A stretch of DNA of 64,000 nucleotides from Mesorhizobium sp. SOD10 (GCA_000824805.1 CCNA01000034.1:310001-374000), one strand, 5' to 3'; positions 50,045 to 59,238 are shown, counted from the stretch's first letter. Numbers and translations are program-made. Notes: generated by a model not told the origin, from the letters alone.

Positions 50045-50072
50045 TGGACGCTTCCTCTCCCAGCCCTATAAT
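50045..50072 (+). promoter_or_regulatory. Promoter of the aldo/keto reductase gene
   Basis: TGGACG (50045-50050), 16 bases, and a perfect TATAAT (50067-50072). The palindrome at 50075-50095 directly follows and would cover the start of transcription. The -35 matches TTGACA in four of six bases. Confidence 0.55.
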
Positions 50073-50074
50073 TT

Positions 50075-50095
50075 AGCCGGATTTAAAATTCGGCT
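50075..50095. promoter_or_regulatory. 21-bp operator-like palindrome over the transcription start
   Basis: AGCCGGATTT (50075-50084), a central A, and AAATTCGGCT (50086-50095) are inverted copies with one mismatch. It begins 2 bases after the TATAAT and ends 12 bases before the start codon. This placement fits a repressor that blocks initiation. Confidence 0.6.
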
Positions 50096-50107
50096 GGAGA
50101 AAAGAGC

Positions 50108-51109
50108 ATGAGCCTCGGCAAACAGAAACTCGGCAGCCAGGGGCTCGAAGTCTCTGCCATCGGCCTCGGCTGCATGGGCATGAGCCAGGCTTATGGTCCG
50201 GCCGATGAGGCGGAGTCGATCGCGACGATCCACCGGGCGATCGAACTCGGCTGCACCTTTCTCGACACGGCCGAGGTCTACGGGCCCTTCGCCAACGAGG
50301 AGTTGCTTGGGCGCGCGCTGAAAGGCCGGCGCGACGAGGTGACGATCGCGACGAAGTTCGGCTTCCGCATTGTCGACGGCAAGCAGGCCGGCCTCGACAG
50401 CCGGCCCGAGCATATACGCGAGGTGGTCGACGCCTCGCTCTCGCGGCTTGGCACCGACCGCATCGATCTCCTCTATCAGCACCGGGTCGATCCCGCCGTG
50501 CCGATGGAGGATGTCGCGGGCACGGTCGGCGAACTGGTGGCCGAGGGCAAGGTGCGCTTCTTCGGCCTGTCGGAAGCGGGCATTGCCAACATTCGCCGCG
50601 CGCATGCCGCGCATCCCGTCTCGGCGCTGCAGAGCGAATATTCGCTGTGGGAACGCAACCTCGAGCCGGAGATCATCCCGGCGCTGAAGGAGCTCGGCAT
50701 CGGTCTGGTCCCGTTCGCGCCGCTCGGCCGCGGCTTCCTCGCCGGCGACGTCAAGCGCGCGGAAGACTATCCGGAGGGCGATTTCCGCCGCGGCGACCCG
50801 CGCTACCAAGGCGAGAATTTCGACCTGAATGTCGCGGCAGCGGCCGCGGTGCGCGACATTGCCGACGCCAAGGGCGTCAAGCCCGGCCAGATCGCGATCG
50901 CCTGGCTGCTCGCCAAGGGCCCGGATTTCGGCATCGACATCGTGCCGATCCCCGGCACCAAACGCCGGGCCTATCTGGAGGAGAATGTCGCGGCGGCCGA
51001 CGTCACGCTGGACGCCACCGAGATGCTGGGGCTCGACATGGCGCTGACGCCCGACAAGGTGTCCGGGCCGCGCTACAACGAACGGACGATGTCGTTGGTG
51101 GACCGGTAG
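50108..51109 (+). CDS. Aldo/keto reductase
   Basis: A 333-residue NADPH-dependent reductase of the YajO/AKR13 kind. The catalytic tetrad is complete: Asp53 and Tyr58 in FLDTAEVYGP, Lys83 in ATKFG and His125 in YQHRVDP. The C-terminal IPGTKRRAYLEENVAA segment binds the cofactor. Such enzymes reduce ketones and aldehydes, including xenobiotic carbonyls. The start ATG 50108 follows GGAGA. It is a single gene with its own promoter and a well-placed palindrome, hence probably repressor-controlled and inducible. Confidence 0.93.
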   Translation: MSLGKQKLGSQGLEVSAIGLGCMGMSQAYGPADEAESIATIHRAIELGCTFLDTAEVYGPFANEELLGRALKGRRDEVTIATKFGFRIVDGKQAGLDSRPEHIREVVDASLSRLGTDRIDLLYQHRVDPAVPMEDVAGTVGELVAEGKVRFFGLSEAGIANIRRAHAAHPVSALQSEYSLWERNLEPEIIPALKELGIGLVPFAPLGRGFLAGDVKRAEDYPEGDFRRGDPRYQGENFDLNVAAAAAVRDIADAKGVKPGQIAIAWLLAKGPDFGIDIVPIPGTKRRAYLEENVAAADVTLDATEMLGLDMALTPDKVSGPRYNERTMSLVDR

Positions 51110-51123
51110 GCGTTATCCAGCGC

Positions 51124-51351
51124 CTACTTCTTCTTGCAATCCGCCATCGCCTCCATCGCTTTCCTGGCCTCTCCCTCGCTGGCGTATTTCTTCTTCCCAA
51201 GGTCGACGACAAGCGTGCCGTCGGGCTTCTTGGGCACGATCTCGCACTGCTTCGATACCGCGTCCCGGGCGACCCAGTATTGCTCGGCCGCCATGGCAGG
51301 CATGCTCATCATGCCGGTGGCGAGGATTGCGACGGTGACGGTGCGAACCAT
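51124..51351 (-). CDS. Small periplasmic protein with two cysteines
   Basis: A 75-residue protein. Residues 1-22 are a signal peptide ending PAMAA. The mature part has EQYWVARDAVSKQCEIV, then a Lys-rich GTLVVDLGKKKYASEGEARKAMEAMADCKKK. Two Cys (about residues 36 and 72) may form a disulfide. I do not recognise an experimentally described function; similar short secreted proteins are common in Rhizobiales. It is convergent with the aldo/keto reductase gene. Confidence 0.75.
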   Translation of the reverse strand: MVRTVTVAILATGMMSMPAMAAEQYWVARDAVSKQCEIVPKKPDGTLVVDLGKKKYASEGEARKAMEAMADCKKK

Positions 51352-51469
51352 TGCGGACCTCCATGCCTTTGATTGGAACGCAACGCAAAAACAGGCGGGC
51401 GCCGATCGAGGCGACGCCCGACACGCTGCTATTTGGAGAACGCCCTGTCCGCCGCTGTGTTCCGGCGGC

Positions 51470-52099
51470 TCAAGCGTGCGAGTGCGGATCGATGCTGTAA
51501 GGATGCACCGGATAGCCCGGCCCGATCGCCTCGCCGACCCTCTCCACCCAGCCTTCTACCGCCGGATAGTCGGCAAGCGAGAAACCGCAATCCTCGGCCC
51601 GGTGACCGTAGGCGTATACCGCGATGTCGGCGATGGTGAGCGTATCGCCGACCAGGAAAGGCGCGTCCTGAAGGCTGCGCTCCAGCGCGCCAAGTGCCCG
51701 CACGCCCGCGTCGCGCTTGCCGGCAACCAGGGCCTGGTTGCGCTCCAGACGGCCGGTCAGCGTCCAGAAGCGCAGCGAACCGATGACCGGCTCGACATAA
51801 TACTGCTCGAAGAACAGCCACTGCATCACCTTGGCCCGAGCAAGCCGGTCCGCAGGCAGATAGGGTGTTCCTTCCGCGACAAGGACGAGAATCGCGTTCG
51901 ACTCGGCTATCGCCTGGCCGTTCTCGACGGCAAGCACCGGGACCGCGCCGGCCGGGTTGAGCTTCAGGAAAGCCTCGGTGCGGCTCTCGCCCTCGAAGAT
52001 CGAGACGATGCGGGTTTCGTAGGCGATGCCGAGCAAGCCGAGCAGGACGCGAATTTTCCAGGCATTTTGCGACGGGAGATAATCGTAGAGCGTGAGCAT
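51470..52099 (-). CDS. Glutathione S-transferase family protein
   Basis: A 209-residue protein. The N-terminal thioredoxin-fold domain starts MLTLYDYLPSQNAWKIRVLLGLLGI, with LNPAGAVPVLAVENGQAIAESNAILVLVA for glutathione binding. The helical C-domain carries FLVGDTLTIADIAVYAY, the conserved N-capping box. The catalytic residue would be Ser10 or Asn12 near the N-terminus. Detoxification by glutathione conjugation is the likely role, substrate unknown. A weak stem with a T run (51392-51419) may end its transcript. Confidence 0.92.
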   Translation of the reverse strand: MLTLYDYLPSQNAWKIRVLLGLLGIAYETRIVSIFEGESRTEAFLKLNPAGAVPVLAVENGQAIAESNAILVLVAEGTPYLPADRLARAKVMQWLFFEQYYVEPVIGSLRFWTLTGRLERNQALVAGKRDAGVRALGALERSLQDAPFLVGDTLTIADIAVYAYGHRAEDCGFSLADYPAVEGWVERVGEAIGPGYPVHPYSIDPHSHA

Positions 52100-52258
52100 G
52101 GCGCATCCCTCCTTTGGTCAGCAATGGCTTCGCATCCGGTGCCGGGATGCGCCACCCGATTCAGGCATTCGAGGCATCAAGCAAGCGGGCGGTCGGCGCT
52201 AGGCACCTTCCTCTGTCCCGCCGTCATTCGCCAGAACGCCATAGCAGCTCGGCAATTG

Positions 52259-53357
52259 CTACGCCCGCGCCGCAATATCCTTCGCCACCGCCTGCGCCTC
52301 GATGCCGATCTCGCGCAGCAGGCCGGTGACCGGATTGTAGAAGCCGACGAGATAGACGCCGAGCTCCGTCGCGCGAGCGTTCACCCCGCTTTTCTTCGGG
52401 CTAAGCTCCGCCGGCAGGAAGGTGTCGTAGCCCGGACGGTACCCGGTGGCGAAAATCGCCGCGTCGAACTTCTTCTCCACCCCGTCGGCGAATTTCACGC
52501 CGTCCCCGGTGAAGCTTGCGATATCCGGGCCGATGCCGATCCGACCTTGCTTGATCGCCGCCACCGTGCCGACGTCGATCACCGGAATGCGGCCGGCCTC
52601 GATCGCTTGCAGGATTCCCTGTTTCGGCCGCACGATGCCGTATTTCTCCAGCCGGCCCAGCGCCAGGTCGAGGATCTTGGGAAACATCCAGTCGTTCAGC
52701 GCCTGCGGCATAGGCCGGCTGGCGATGCCCACCATCTGGATCGGTACGCCGAACAGCTGGCGCGGCACGATGTGGACGCCCTTGCGCACCGAGATGGTCG
52801 GGCGGGCGCCGCTCTCGGCAAGATCGAGCGCAATCTCCGCGCCCGTGTTGCCCATGCCAACGACCAGCACGTTTTTGCCGACATAGGGTGCTGCCTCCGT
52901 GTAGGCGGCGCTGTGCAGCACCTTGCCCCTGAAAGCTTCGACGCCCGGGAAGCTCGGCATGACCGGTTGGGCATTTTTGCCGGTGGCGACGACAATTTTG
53001 CGGGCATTGAACAACCCGGCATCGGTCTGGACCAGCAGCCGATCGCCTTCGCGGCGGAGATTTCACCGTTACGCCGAAGCGCGGCTCGAGGCCGAAACGC
53101 TCGGCATAGGCATCGAGATAGGCCACGACCTTCTCGCGCGGCACATAGCGCGGATGGCTTTTCGGAAACGGCACGAAGGGCAGCGACGAGAAGGATTTCA
53201 CCGTATGCAGATGCAGCCGCCGGTAATGCCGGCGCCAGGAGGGCGCAACCTCATCGGCCTTTTCGAGGATGATGAAATCCTGCCCCGCCTGTTTCAGGCA
53301 GGCGGCGACCGCGAGCCCGGCAGGGCCGGCACCGACGATGACGACATTGGTATCCAA
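52259..53357 (-). pseudogene. FAD-dependent monooxygenase (flavin-containing type), frameshifted
   Basis: The start is probably the TTG at 53357 after GGAGGAGAGG, giving LDTNVVIVGAGPAGLAVAACL (FAD motif), YVPREKVVAYLDAYAERFGLEPRFGVTV, and then the frame leaves the family near 53060-53080. The second frame continues with AGLFNARKIVVATGKNAQPV, the NADP motif VLVVGMGNTGAEIALDLAESG, and FATGYRPGYDTFLP to the end. One base seems to be extra (or two missing). The rebuilt protein is about 365 residues, normal for bacterial FMO-like or YUCCA-like enzymes. Confidence 0.82.
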
Positions 53358-53481
53358 AGACCTCTCCTCCCGCCCAAGCGGCAAAAGCTATGACGGGAGG
53401 TGGGCGGGCGACAAGTAGGGAGAAGCACCTAGAGGGCGACGCCGGCTTCTCTCCCCTGTTGCGGAAAGACAAAGCGCCGGC

Positions 53482-53703
53482 CTACTCCATCGCGGGCTCG
53501 TCCTCGGGGGGATCGAGGATCTCGATCAGCTTCGCCACGCGGGCACCTGGCATCGCGCGGCCTTCATTGACCAGCGCCTCGTCGGCGCCGATCCAGGCGA
53601 AGGCCTCGCGCAGTTCCTCGACGCTGGCGCCGGTGAGCGCGATGTCGGCGATGACGGCCTCGTCGACCGGTCCAAGCACGGAAATGATCTCGTTGCGGGT
53701 CAT
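53482..53703 (-). CDS. Small hypothetical protein
   Basis: A 73-residue acidic protein. ATG 53703 is 5 bases after GGGGAGG. It has MTRNEIISVLGPVDEAVIADIALTGASVEELREAFAWIGADEALVNEG and a Pro/Glu-rich end. It is predicted to be mainly helical and cytosolic. I recall similar short proteins in Rhizobiales, but no function. It follows the broken FMO gene in the opposite-side region, with no operon partner. Confidence 0.7.
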   Translation of the reverse strand: MTRNEIISVLGPVDEAVIADIALTGASVEELREAFAWIGADEALVNEGRAMPGARVAKLIEILDPPEDEPAME

Positions 53704-53910
53704 CTTGTCCTCCCCCACGGGTCGGGATGATTGCCCAGAGAAACGAGCGGCGGGTGGAGCGGGTTCCGGTGCGGTTGGAAAAGCCGGTGCGTGGAAATCC
53801 CTCTCTTACGATCTCTAACACTTAGCTTCGCCAAGAAGTTGAAATCGCTTTCTCGCCCGCAAGGGGGAAGATAGAACCGCACGTCTCGCTTGCAATCCCA
53901 CAGACGCATC

Positions 53911-54519
53911 ATGAAGTTCGCCATCCTGCTTGCCGCTCTGTCAATTTCATCTCCGGCGCTTGCCGACTGGAAGCCCATCGAGAAGATCGAGACCTATGCC
54001 GTCTCAGGCGAAAGCGCGGAGCAACTCTATCTGTCGATCGGCGAGAAGGGACCGGTGATCGGCAAGGATTCGGCCGGCAAGGCGCGGCGTGTCATCGCGC
54101 ACACTTTCTTCAAGCTGACCTGGCAGCGCGACTACCAGCCGCAAGGCAATGCCTGCGTGCTGAAATCAGCGCGGCCGAGGCTCATCATCACCTACACGCT
54201 GCCCAAGCCGGCGGGAAAACTTCCGCCCGCTTTGCAGGCGCGCTGGGATGTCTTCGCCGCCGGGCTGATCGCGCATGAGAAGGTGCACGGCGCCGGCATC
54301 GTCGACATGGTGGACAAGATCGTCGCCTTCAGCACGGGTCTCACCGCCGAAAATGACCCCGGCTGCAAGAAGGTCAGGGCGGAGCTGACGGCCTATCTCG
54401 ACCAACTCTCCAAGGCGCAGCGCCAGGGCAGCCACGACTTCGACAGGATAGAGTTCGGCCGGGACGGCAACATGCTGAAGCTGATCGCGGCGTTTTTGGA
54501 CGCTCCGCCTAAAAACTGA
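53911..54519 (+). CDS. Secreted DUF922 (metallopeptidase-like) protein
   Basis: A 202-residue protein from ATG 53911. Residues 1-19 are a signal peptide (LLAALSISSPALA). The remainder fits DUF922, a family of Zn-dependent-protease-like secreted proteins, with IAHTFFKLTWQRDYQPQGNACVLKSARPRLIITYTLPK and the AGLIAHEKVHGAGI segment. The HExxH motif here reads HEKVH, so the zinc-ligand pair and Glu are intact. Two Cys may form a disulfide. The 3' end overlaps the convergent VOC gene by 11 bases. Confidence 0.85.
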   Translation: MKFAILLAALSISSPALADWKPIEKIETYAVSGESAEQLYLSIGEKGPVIGKDSAGKARRVIAHTFFKLTWQRDYQPQGNACVLKSARPRLIITYTLPKPAGKLPPALQARWDVFAAGLIAHEKVHGAGIVDMVDKIVAFSTGLTAENDPGCKKVRAELTAYLDQLSKAQRQGSHDFDRIEFGRDGNMLKLIAAFLDAPPKN

Positions 54520-54928
54520 TCTCCACCGCCGCGGCGCTTCGCTTGGCCTCGCCGTGGAACACCGCCTCGATATTGTTGCCGTCGGGGTCGAGCAGGAAAC
54601 AGGCGTAGTAGCCGGGGTGGTAGCGGCGCTCGCCCGGCGCGCCATTATCCTTGCCACCGGCGGCGAGGCCGGCCTGGTAGAAGGCGTCGACCATGGCGCG
54701 GTCCTTCGCCTGGAAGGCGAGATGGTGGCGGCCGGTGAGCACGCCGAGCGCGGCGCGGCTGTCGGCGCTGGAGATGAACAATTCATCGGCCCAGAAATAA
54801 TCCTGCGCCTCGCCGCCGATCGGGATGCCCAGCACCTCGAACAGGGCGCCATAGAAACGCCGGCTGGCCTTGAGGTCACGCACCACGAGCTGGATATGGT
54901 CGATGAGCCGGCCGCGATAGAGTTCCAT
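54509..54928 (-). CDS. VOC/glyoxalase-fold protein
   Basis: A 139-residue protein from ATG 54928 with a strong GAGGAGG site. It has the two beta-alpha-beta-beta-beta units of the vicinal-oxygen-chelate fold: IDHIQLVVRDLKASRRFYGALFEVLGI at the N-terminus, and GYYACFLLDPDGNNIEAVFHGE at the C-terminus with the metal-binding Glu. His14 and His near residue 69 (GRHHLAFQA) are further ligands. Lyase, isomerase or dioxygenase activity cannot be told apart. Confidence 0.9.
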   Translation of the reverse strand: MELYRGRLIDHIQLVVRDLKASRRFYGALFEVLGIPIGGEAQDYFWADELFISSADSRAALGVLTGRHHLAFQAKDRAMVDAFYQAGLAAGGKDNGAPGERRYHPGYYACFLLDPDGNNIEAVFHGEAKRSAAAVEISF

Positions 54929-55200
54929 GGCTGCCTCCTCCTGAATGCTGCGGCTCAATCTAGAAGGCCCCGCAGCCCGGTCAATGTGGGGCTTGCAGGC
55001 TGCTGACAACTGGAGACGCTCGCGCAATAGCGCTCGCCTCAGGCGATCGACGATCGCTGCTCTCAAAAATCCAGATAAAAAATGCAACCGGATTTGTAGG
55101 ATCGGTTCCCGCCCCAGCGTCCTTCGGACGCAAACGGCCCGGTGGACTGGAAAAACCGTGCCGCATCAAACAGGATGCCTTACGGCATGGGAGCAGAACC

Positions 55201-56409
55201 ATGAACCATTCCTATCGTTGGGTCATCGTCGCGGCCGGCGCGCTGATGACCTGCGTGGCGCTCGGCGCCATGTTTTCGCTGGCGATCTTCCTGGAGCCGA
55301 TGTCGCTCGACACCAATTGGTCGCGTACCGGCATTTCCAGCGCCATGACCTTAAACTTCCTGGTGATGGGCCTCGGCGGTTTCGCCTGGGGAGCGATCTA
55401 TGACCGGGTCGGCGCGCGGCCGGTCGTGCTTGCCGGTGCGGTGTTGCTCGGCCTGTCGCTGGTGGTGGCGAGCCGCGCCACCTCGCTCATCGTCTTCCAG
55501 CTGAGCTACGGAGTCATCGTCGGCCTTGCTGCCAGCGCCTTCTTCGCGCCGATGATCGCGCTCACCACCGCATGGTTCGACACCAACCGAAGCCTCGCCG
55601 TCTCGCTGGTCTCGGCCGGCATGGGCGTCGCGCCGATGACGATCTCGCCTTTCGCCCGTTGGCTGATCACCGCCTATGACTGGCGCACCGCCATGTTCGA
55701 CATTGGCGTGATGGCCTGGGTGCTGCTGCTGCCCGCCGTGCTGCTGGTGCGCCAGCCGGCGGCGGCGGTCGCGGCAAGGGACGGCGCGCCGGCGCCCGTC
55801 ACCGACGATCCCGGCATGAGCGTCGGCCAGGCATTGCGCTCGCCGCAATTCATCGTGCTGGGCCTCACCTTCTTTGCCTGCTGTGCGGCGCATTCAGGCC
55901 CGATCTTCCACATGGTGAGCTACGCCATGTCCTGCGGCGTCGCTCCGATGGCAGCCGTATCGATCTACAGCGTCGAGGGCTTGGCCGGCCTTGGCGGGCG
56001 TGTTCTTTATGGCGTGCTCGGCGACCGGCTGGGCGTCAAGCCGGTTCTGGTCGCCGGCCTCGCCATCCAGGGACTGGTGATCGCCGCCTACCTCACCGTC
56101 GGCCAGCTCGAGCAGTTCTACCTTCTAGCCGTCATCTTCGGCGCCACCTATGGCGGCGTGATGCCGCTTTACGCCGTGTTGGCGCGCGAATATTTCGGCC
56201 TGCGCATCATCGGTACGGTGCTTGGCGCGGCCACGATGCTTTCAAGCCTCGGCATGTCGCTCGGGCCGCTCGCCGGGGGCATGATCTACGACGCCACCGC
56301 CAGCTATCATTGGCTGTTCATCGGCTCGGCGCTGATCGGACTGGGCGCGGCCGGCATCGCCATCGCCTTCCCGCCGCAGCCGAGCCGGCAGAAGCTGCAG
56401 ATGGCATGA
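55201..56409 (+). CDS. MFS transporter (oxalate/formate-antiporter-like)
   Basis: A 402-residue protein with 12 predicted helices. ATG 55201 has GGAG 8 bases before. The loop GAIYDRVGARPVVLAGA near residues 62-78 is motif A of the major facilitator family, repeated in the second half as YGVLGDRLGVKPVLVAGL. The overall pattern resembles the OxlT/monocarboxylate group, so transport of an organic anion is plausible. No catabolic gene adjoins. It is convergent with the antiporter gene, 35 bases between the stops. Confidence 0.88.
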   Translation: MNHSYRWVIVAAGALMTCVALGAMFSLAIFLEPMSLDTNWSRTGISSAMTLNFLVMGLGGFAWGAIYDRVGARPVVLAGAVLLGLSLVVASRATSLIVFQLSYGVIVGLAASAFFAPMIALTTAWFDTNRSLAVSLVSAGMGVAPMTISPFARWLITAYDWRTAMFDIGVMAWVLLLPAVLLVRQPAAAVAARDGAPAPVTDDPGMSVGQALRSPQFIVLGLTFFACCAAHSGPIFHMVSYAMSCGVAPMAAVSIYSVEGLAGLGGRVLYGVLGDRLGVKPVLVAGLAIQGLVIAAYLTVGQLEQFYLLAVIFGATYGGVMPLYAVLAREYFGLRIIGTVLGAATMLSSLGMSLGPLAGGMIYDATASYHWLFIGSALIGLGAAGIAIAFPPQPSRQKLQMA

Positions 56410-56444
56410 GAAACTGCTGATCTCTCCAAGGGGAGATCAGCCGC

Positions 56445-58757
56445 TCACCCGGTCCCCGTGCCCGTGCGCACGGCCTCGCGGTCGCTCTCGTCGCGTTTCA
56501 CCCGTTCGTCGGAGATCAGCACAACCGGGCATGGGCTGCGGCGCAGGACGCCCGTCGTCGTCTCGCCGAAGATCAGTTCTTCGCCCTGGCGCCGCGCCAC
56601 GCCCATGACGATCAGCGCCACGTTGCGGCCGGCCTGGCGAGCGATGGCATCGGCGGCGGCGGCCCTCGAGCGGATCGCCGTCTCGATCTCGACGCCATAG
56701 CGGTCGGCGAGCGCGACGATATCCTTCAGCACGGCCTCCCTGCGGCGATGCGAGACGATGTCGCGCGGTTCCTCGCGGCCGGCGCGCGCGACATAGAGCA
56801 TCTTGACCGGCGCGCCGGTGACGGCGGCGATGGCCAAGGCCAGCTCGGCGCCGCGGCGGGCAACCGCCGTGCCGTTGACCGGCACCAGTATCTTGCCTGA
56901 TTCCGGGCCGAGCTGCGGGATCTGGCGGCCTGCTGTCGCCGGCTTCAGGACAAGACAGAGCGGACCGTCGAAGGAGCTCGTAACCTCGTTCATCCGATGC
57001 GAGAAAGCACCCTTGGAGGTGACCGCGCGGCCAAGGCCGACGAGCAGCATGCCGTAGCCCTTGCGCGCCTCCTTCGCGACCGCCTCGGCGGAAAGCACTT
57101 CGTGTTGGCGGCGCGTGACCGGCGCTTCGCGCACCGGCGTCTCGTCGGATTTCTTAGCCGCCTCGCGGCTGTCCTCCGCACCTTTCTCCATTTCTTCCAG
57201 ATGCAGGCCTTCCGTCGGCTCGGCATCGATCTCGCCGCTGGAATGCAGCACCGTCGTCGGCTTGCCGGCGCCGATGACGCCGGCGAGATAGGCGGCGAAG
57301 CGGCCGACCACACCCTCGTCGACCACTACCAGCAGCCGCTCCAGATTGGCGACGAAGCCCCGCTGGTCGATCTCCTCGCGCTCCAGCCGCTTCTTTTCCC
57401 GCTCGCCGATCGGCAGCCGCCGCAGCGCCCAGCGCAATGTCGGCGGCATGGCCAAGGTGGTGATGACGGCCATGGTGACGATCATGGTGAAGAGGTTGTG
57501 CGAGAGCACGCCCATCGACAAGCCGATCGAAGCGACGATGACCTCCGTCGATCCTCGCGCATTCATGCCGCAGCCGACCGCGATGCCCTCGGCGCGGCTC
57601 ATGCCGGCGACCTCGGCGCCAACGAAGGCGCCGCCGAACTTGCCGATCGAGGCGATCACCACCAGGGCAGCCGTAAGCATTGCAAGCTGCGGGTCGACCA
57701 GCACGGTGAGATCGGCCGACAGCCCGGCGACGCCGAAGAACACCGGCATGAACAGAGCTGTGATGATGCCCCGCAACTGTCCTTCGATGTGGCGCGACAG
57801 GATCGGCGACTCGCCGACCAATATGCCGGCGACGAAGGCGCCAAGCACGGTGTGTACGCCGATCAGGTCGGTGATCAGGGCCATCACGCCCATAATGGCG
57901 AGGATGACGGTGACCACCGCATATTCGGAGCGGAACGTGTCGTTGGTCCAGCGGATGGCGTCGAAAACGATGCGGCGTCCGAGCGTGAAGGAAAACGCCA
58001 TGAAGAGGGCGACGCCGGCGATGGTGAAGGCCAGGCTGCCGAGCTCGATGCGCCCATTGGTGGCGATGCCGATGGTGATGGCGATGATCACCCAGCCGAT
58101 GGTGTCCTCGATGATCGCCGAGGAGACGATGACCTGGCCGAGGTCGCGGCGCATGAAGTTCATGTCGCGCACCACCATGGCGACGATCTTGACCGAGGAA
58201 ATGGAGAGCGCGGTGCCGAGGAACAGCCCGGCGACGATGCGCTCGCTGCCGGCGGCTAGCAGCGTGTCGGGCATGAACTGCGCGGCTATGAAGCCGAGCG
58301 CGAATGGAAGCGCGACGCCCGTGGCCGAGATGGAAAAGCAGGCGCGGCCGACACGGCGAACGAGCCGCAGATCCGTCTCCATGCCGGTGAGCAACAGCAG
58401 CATCAAGACGCCGAGCTGGGCGATGGCGTTGATCATCGATTTCTGCGAGGGGTCGCCGGCAAAGATCAGCCGCTCGGCCGCCGGCCAGATCCAGCCGAGA
58501 AGCGAGGGTCCGAGCAGGATGCCGCCGATCAACTGCCCCATCACCGCCGGCTGTCCAAGCGCCTCCAGGACTTCGCCGATGCCGCGTCCGACGACCAGAA
58601 GCAAGACCAGCTCGGCGACGAAAATGCCCTCCGACGACACGCCGGTCTTCTCGGCGGCGAAGGCGACGGCGGGCATCAGTGTGAGCGCCGCGGAACCAAG
58701 CGCGACCCAGATCCACAGCGACCGCGGCCGATCGAGCATGTTGGACAAATTATGCAC
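56445..58757 (-). CDS. CPA2-type cation:proton antiporter with Usp-like C-terminal domain
   Basis: A 770-residue protein with a GTG start at 58757, 6 bases after AAGGAA. Residues about 10-430 are the 12-13-helix antiporter, with GQPAVMGQLIGGILLGPSLLG, SSAIIEDTIGWVIIA (the Glu-Asp pair of the ion site) and CGMNARGSTEVIVASIG. Residues about 615-745 are a universal-stress-protein domain (KILVPVNGTAVARRGAELALA, VALIVMGVARRQ, SPCPVVLISDE), normally an ATP or AMP-binding regulator. It exchanges Na+ or K+ for H+. The linker near 520-570 is Glu/Lys-rich and probably flexible. Confidence 0.92.
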   Translation of the reverse strand: MHNLSNMLDRPRSLWIWVALGSAALTLMPAVAFAAEKTGVSSEGIFVAELVLLLVVGRGIGEVLEALGQPAVMGQLIGGILLGPSLLGWIWPAAERLIFAGDPSQKSMINAIAQLGVLMLLLLTGMETDLRLVRRVGRACFSISATGVALPFALGFIAAQFMPDTLLAAGSERIVAGLFLGTALSISSVKIVAMVVRDMNFMRRDLGQVIVSSAIIEDTIGWVIIAITIGIATNGRIELGSLAFTIAGVALFMAFSFTLGRRIVFDAIRWTNDTFRSEYAVVTVILAIMGVMALITDLIGVHTVLGAFVAGILVGESPILSRHIEGQLRGIITALFMPVFFGVAGLSADLTVLVDPQLAMLTAALVVIASIGKFGGAFVGAEVAGMSRAEGIAVGCGMNARGSTEVIVASIGLSMGVLSHNLFTMIVTMAVITTLAMPPTLRWALRRLPIGEREKKRLEREEIDQRGFVANLERLLVVVDEGVVGRFAAYLAGVIGAGKPTTVLHSSGEIDAEPTEGLHLEEMEKGAEDSREAAKKSDETPVREAPVTRRQHEVLSAEAVAKEARKGYGMLLVGLGRAVTSKGAFSHRMNEVTSSFDGPLCLVLKPATAGRQIPQLGPESGKILVPVNGTAVARRGAELALAIAAVTGAPVKMLYVARAGREEPRDIVSHRRREAVLKDIVALADRYGVEIETAIRSRAAAADAIARQAGRNVALIVMGVARRQGEELIFGETTTGVLRRSPCPVVLISDERVKRDESDREAVRTGTGTG

Positions 58758-58986
58758 CCCTCATTCCTTGCATCGGCACAACGGTTTGGCCAGAGGATCG
58801 GTTGCACGGGTGCCTGCCAGCCGTTTTCCTCGCCCCTCTCCGCCCGGTTCGTGGAGACCTCCCCCCACTTTGCGGGGCGAGGTAACGCTCCCTACAATTC
58901 TAATCAAATGCCACTGCCGATCTTTCCTTCCCGGTAAAGCGACTCGACGATCTTGGCCGCTAAGGCGGGGCAATAAGGAGAAGCTA

Positions 58987-59193
58987 ATGAAAAGCGACTT
59001 TGCCGCCGCCCACCTGCACCTCGACCGGGCGTGCCACTATCTGCGTGGCGACGACGAAACGAGCCGCGCGGCGATTGCGGCACTCGACCTTGTGATCGAG
59101 GCTGTGGCGGCGGCCCAGCATGCCAGGCCGATGGCCGACGTGCTGCCCTTTCCGCGGCGCGCGAATGGCGATCTTCCCCCACTTGCATCCTGA
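58987..59193 (+). CDS. Small hypothetical protein
   Basis: A 68-residue protein; ATG 58987 is 7 bases after AAGGAG. It reads MKSDFAAAHLHLDRACHYLRGDDETSRAAIAALDLVIEAVAAAQHA and ends in a Pro/Arg-rich stretch. Mostly helical, with a regularly spaced His/Asp-rich first helix. No family or signal is recognised. Short proteins of this build are frequent near stress genes in Rhizobiales, but that is a weak argument. A DUF2270 gene follows after 119 bases. Confidence 0.65.
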   Translation: MKSDFAAAHLHLDRACHYLRGDDETSRAAIAALDLVIEAVAAAQHARPMADVLPFPRRANGDLPPLAS

Positions 59194-59213
59194 CTTATCC
59201 GTCTGAAAAGGCG

Positions 59214-59238
59214 GGAACATTCTGGCCGGCCGCACGTT
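59214..59238 (+). promoter_or_regulatory. EcfG-type general-stress promoter
   Basis: GGAAC (59214-59218), 16 bases, then CGTT (59235-59238), the consensus of the alphaproteobacterial general-stress sigma factor EcfG/RpoE2. The DUF2270 start codon is 75 bases downstream. Confidence 0.65.

Noticed and set aside
51392..51419. Terminator for the GST gene on the minus strand
   Set aside because: The stem has only 5-6 pairs and the T run is set off by several bases from it. It is mentioned in the GST entry but not listed as a terminator.
51134..53272. A 712-codon open frame on the plus strand
   Set aside because: It runs through and against three recognisable minus-strand genes (51124, 51470, 52259) and has no protein features.
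57346..58986. Long plus-strand frame leading into the small protein at 58987
   Set aside because: Its first 547 codons are antisense to the antiporter gene and show no motif. Only the last 68 codons have their own ribosome site.
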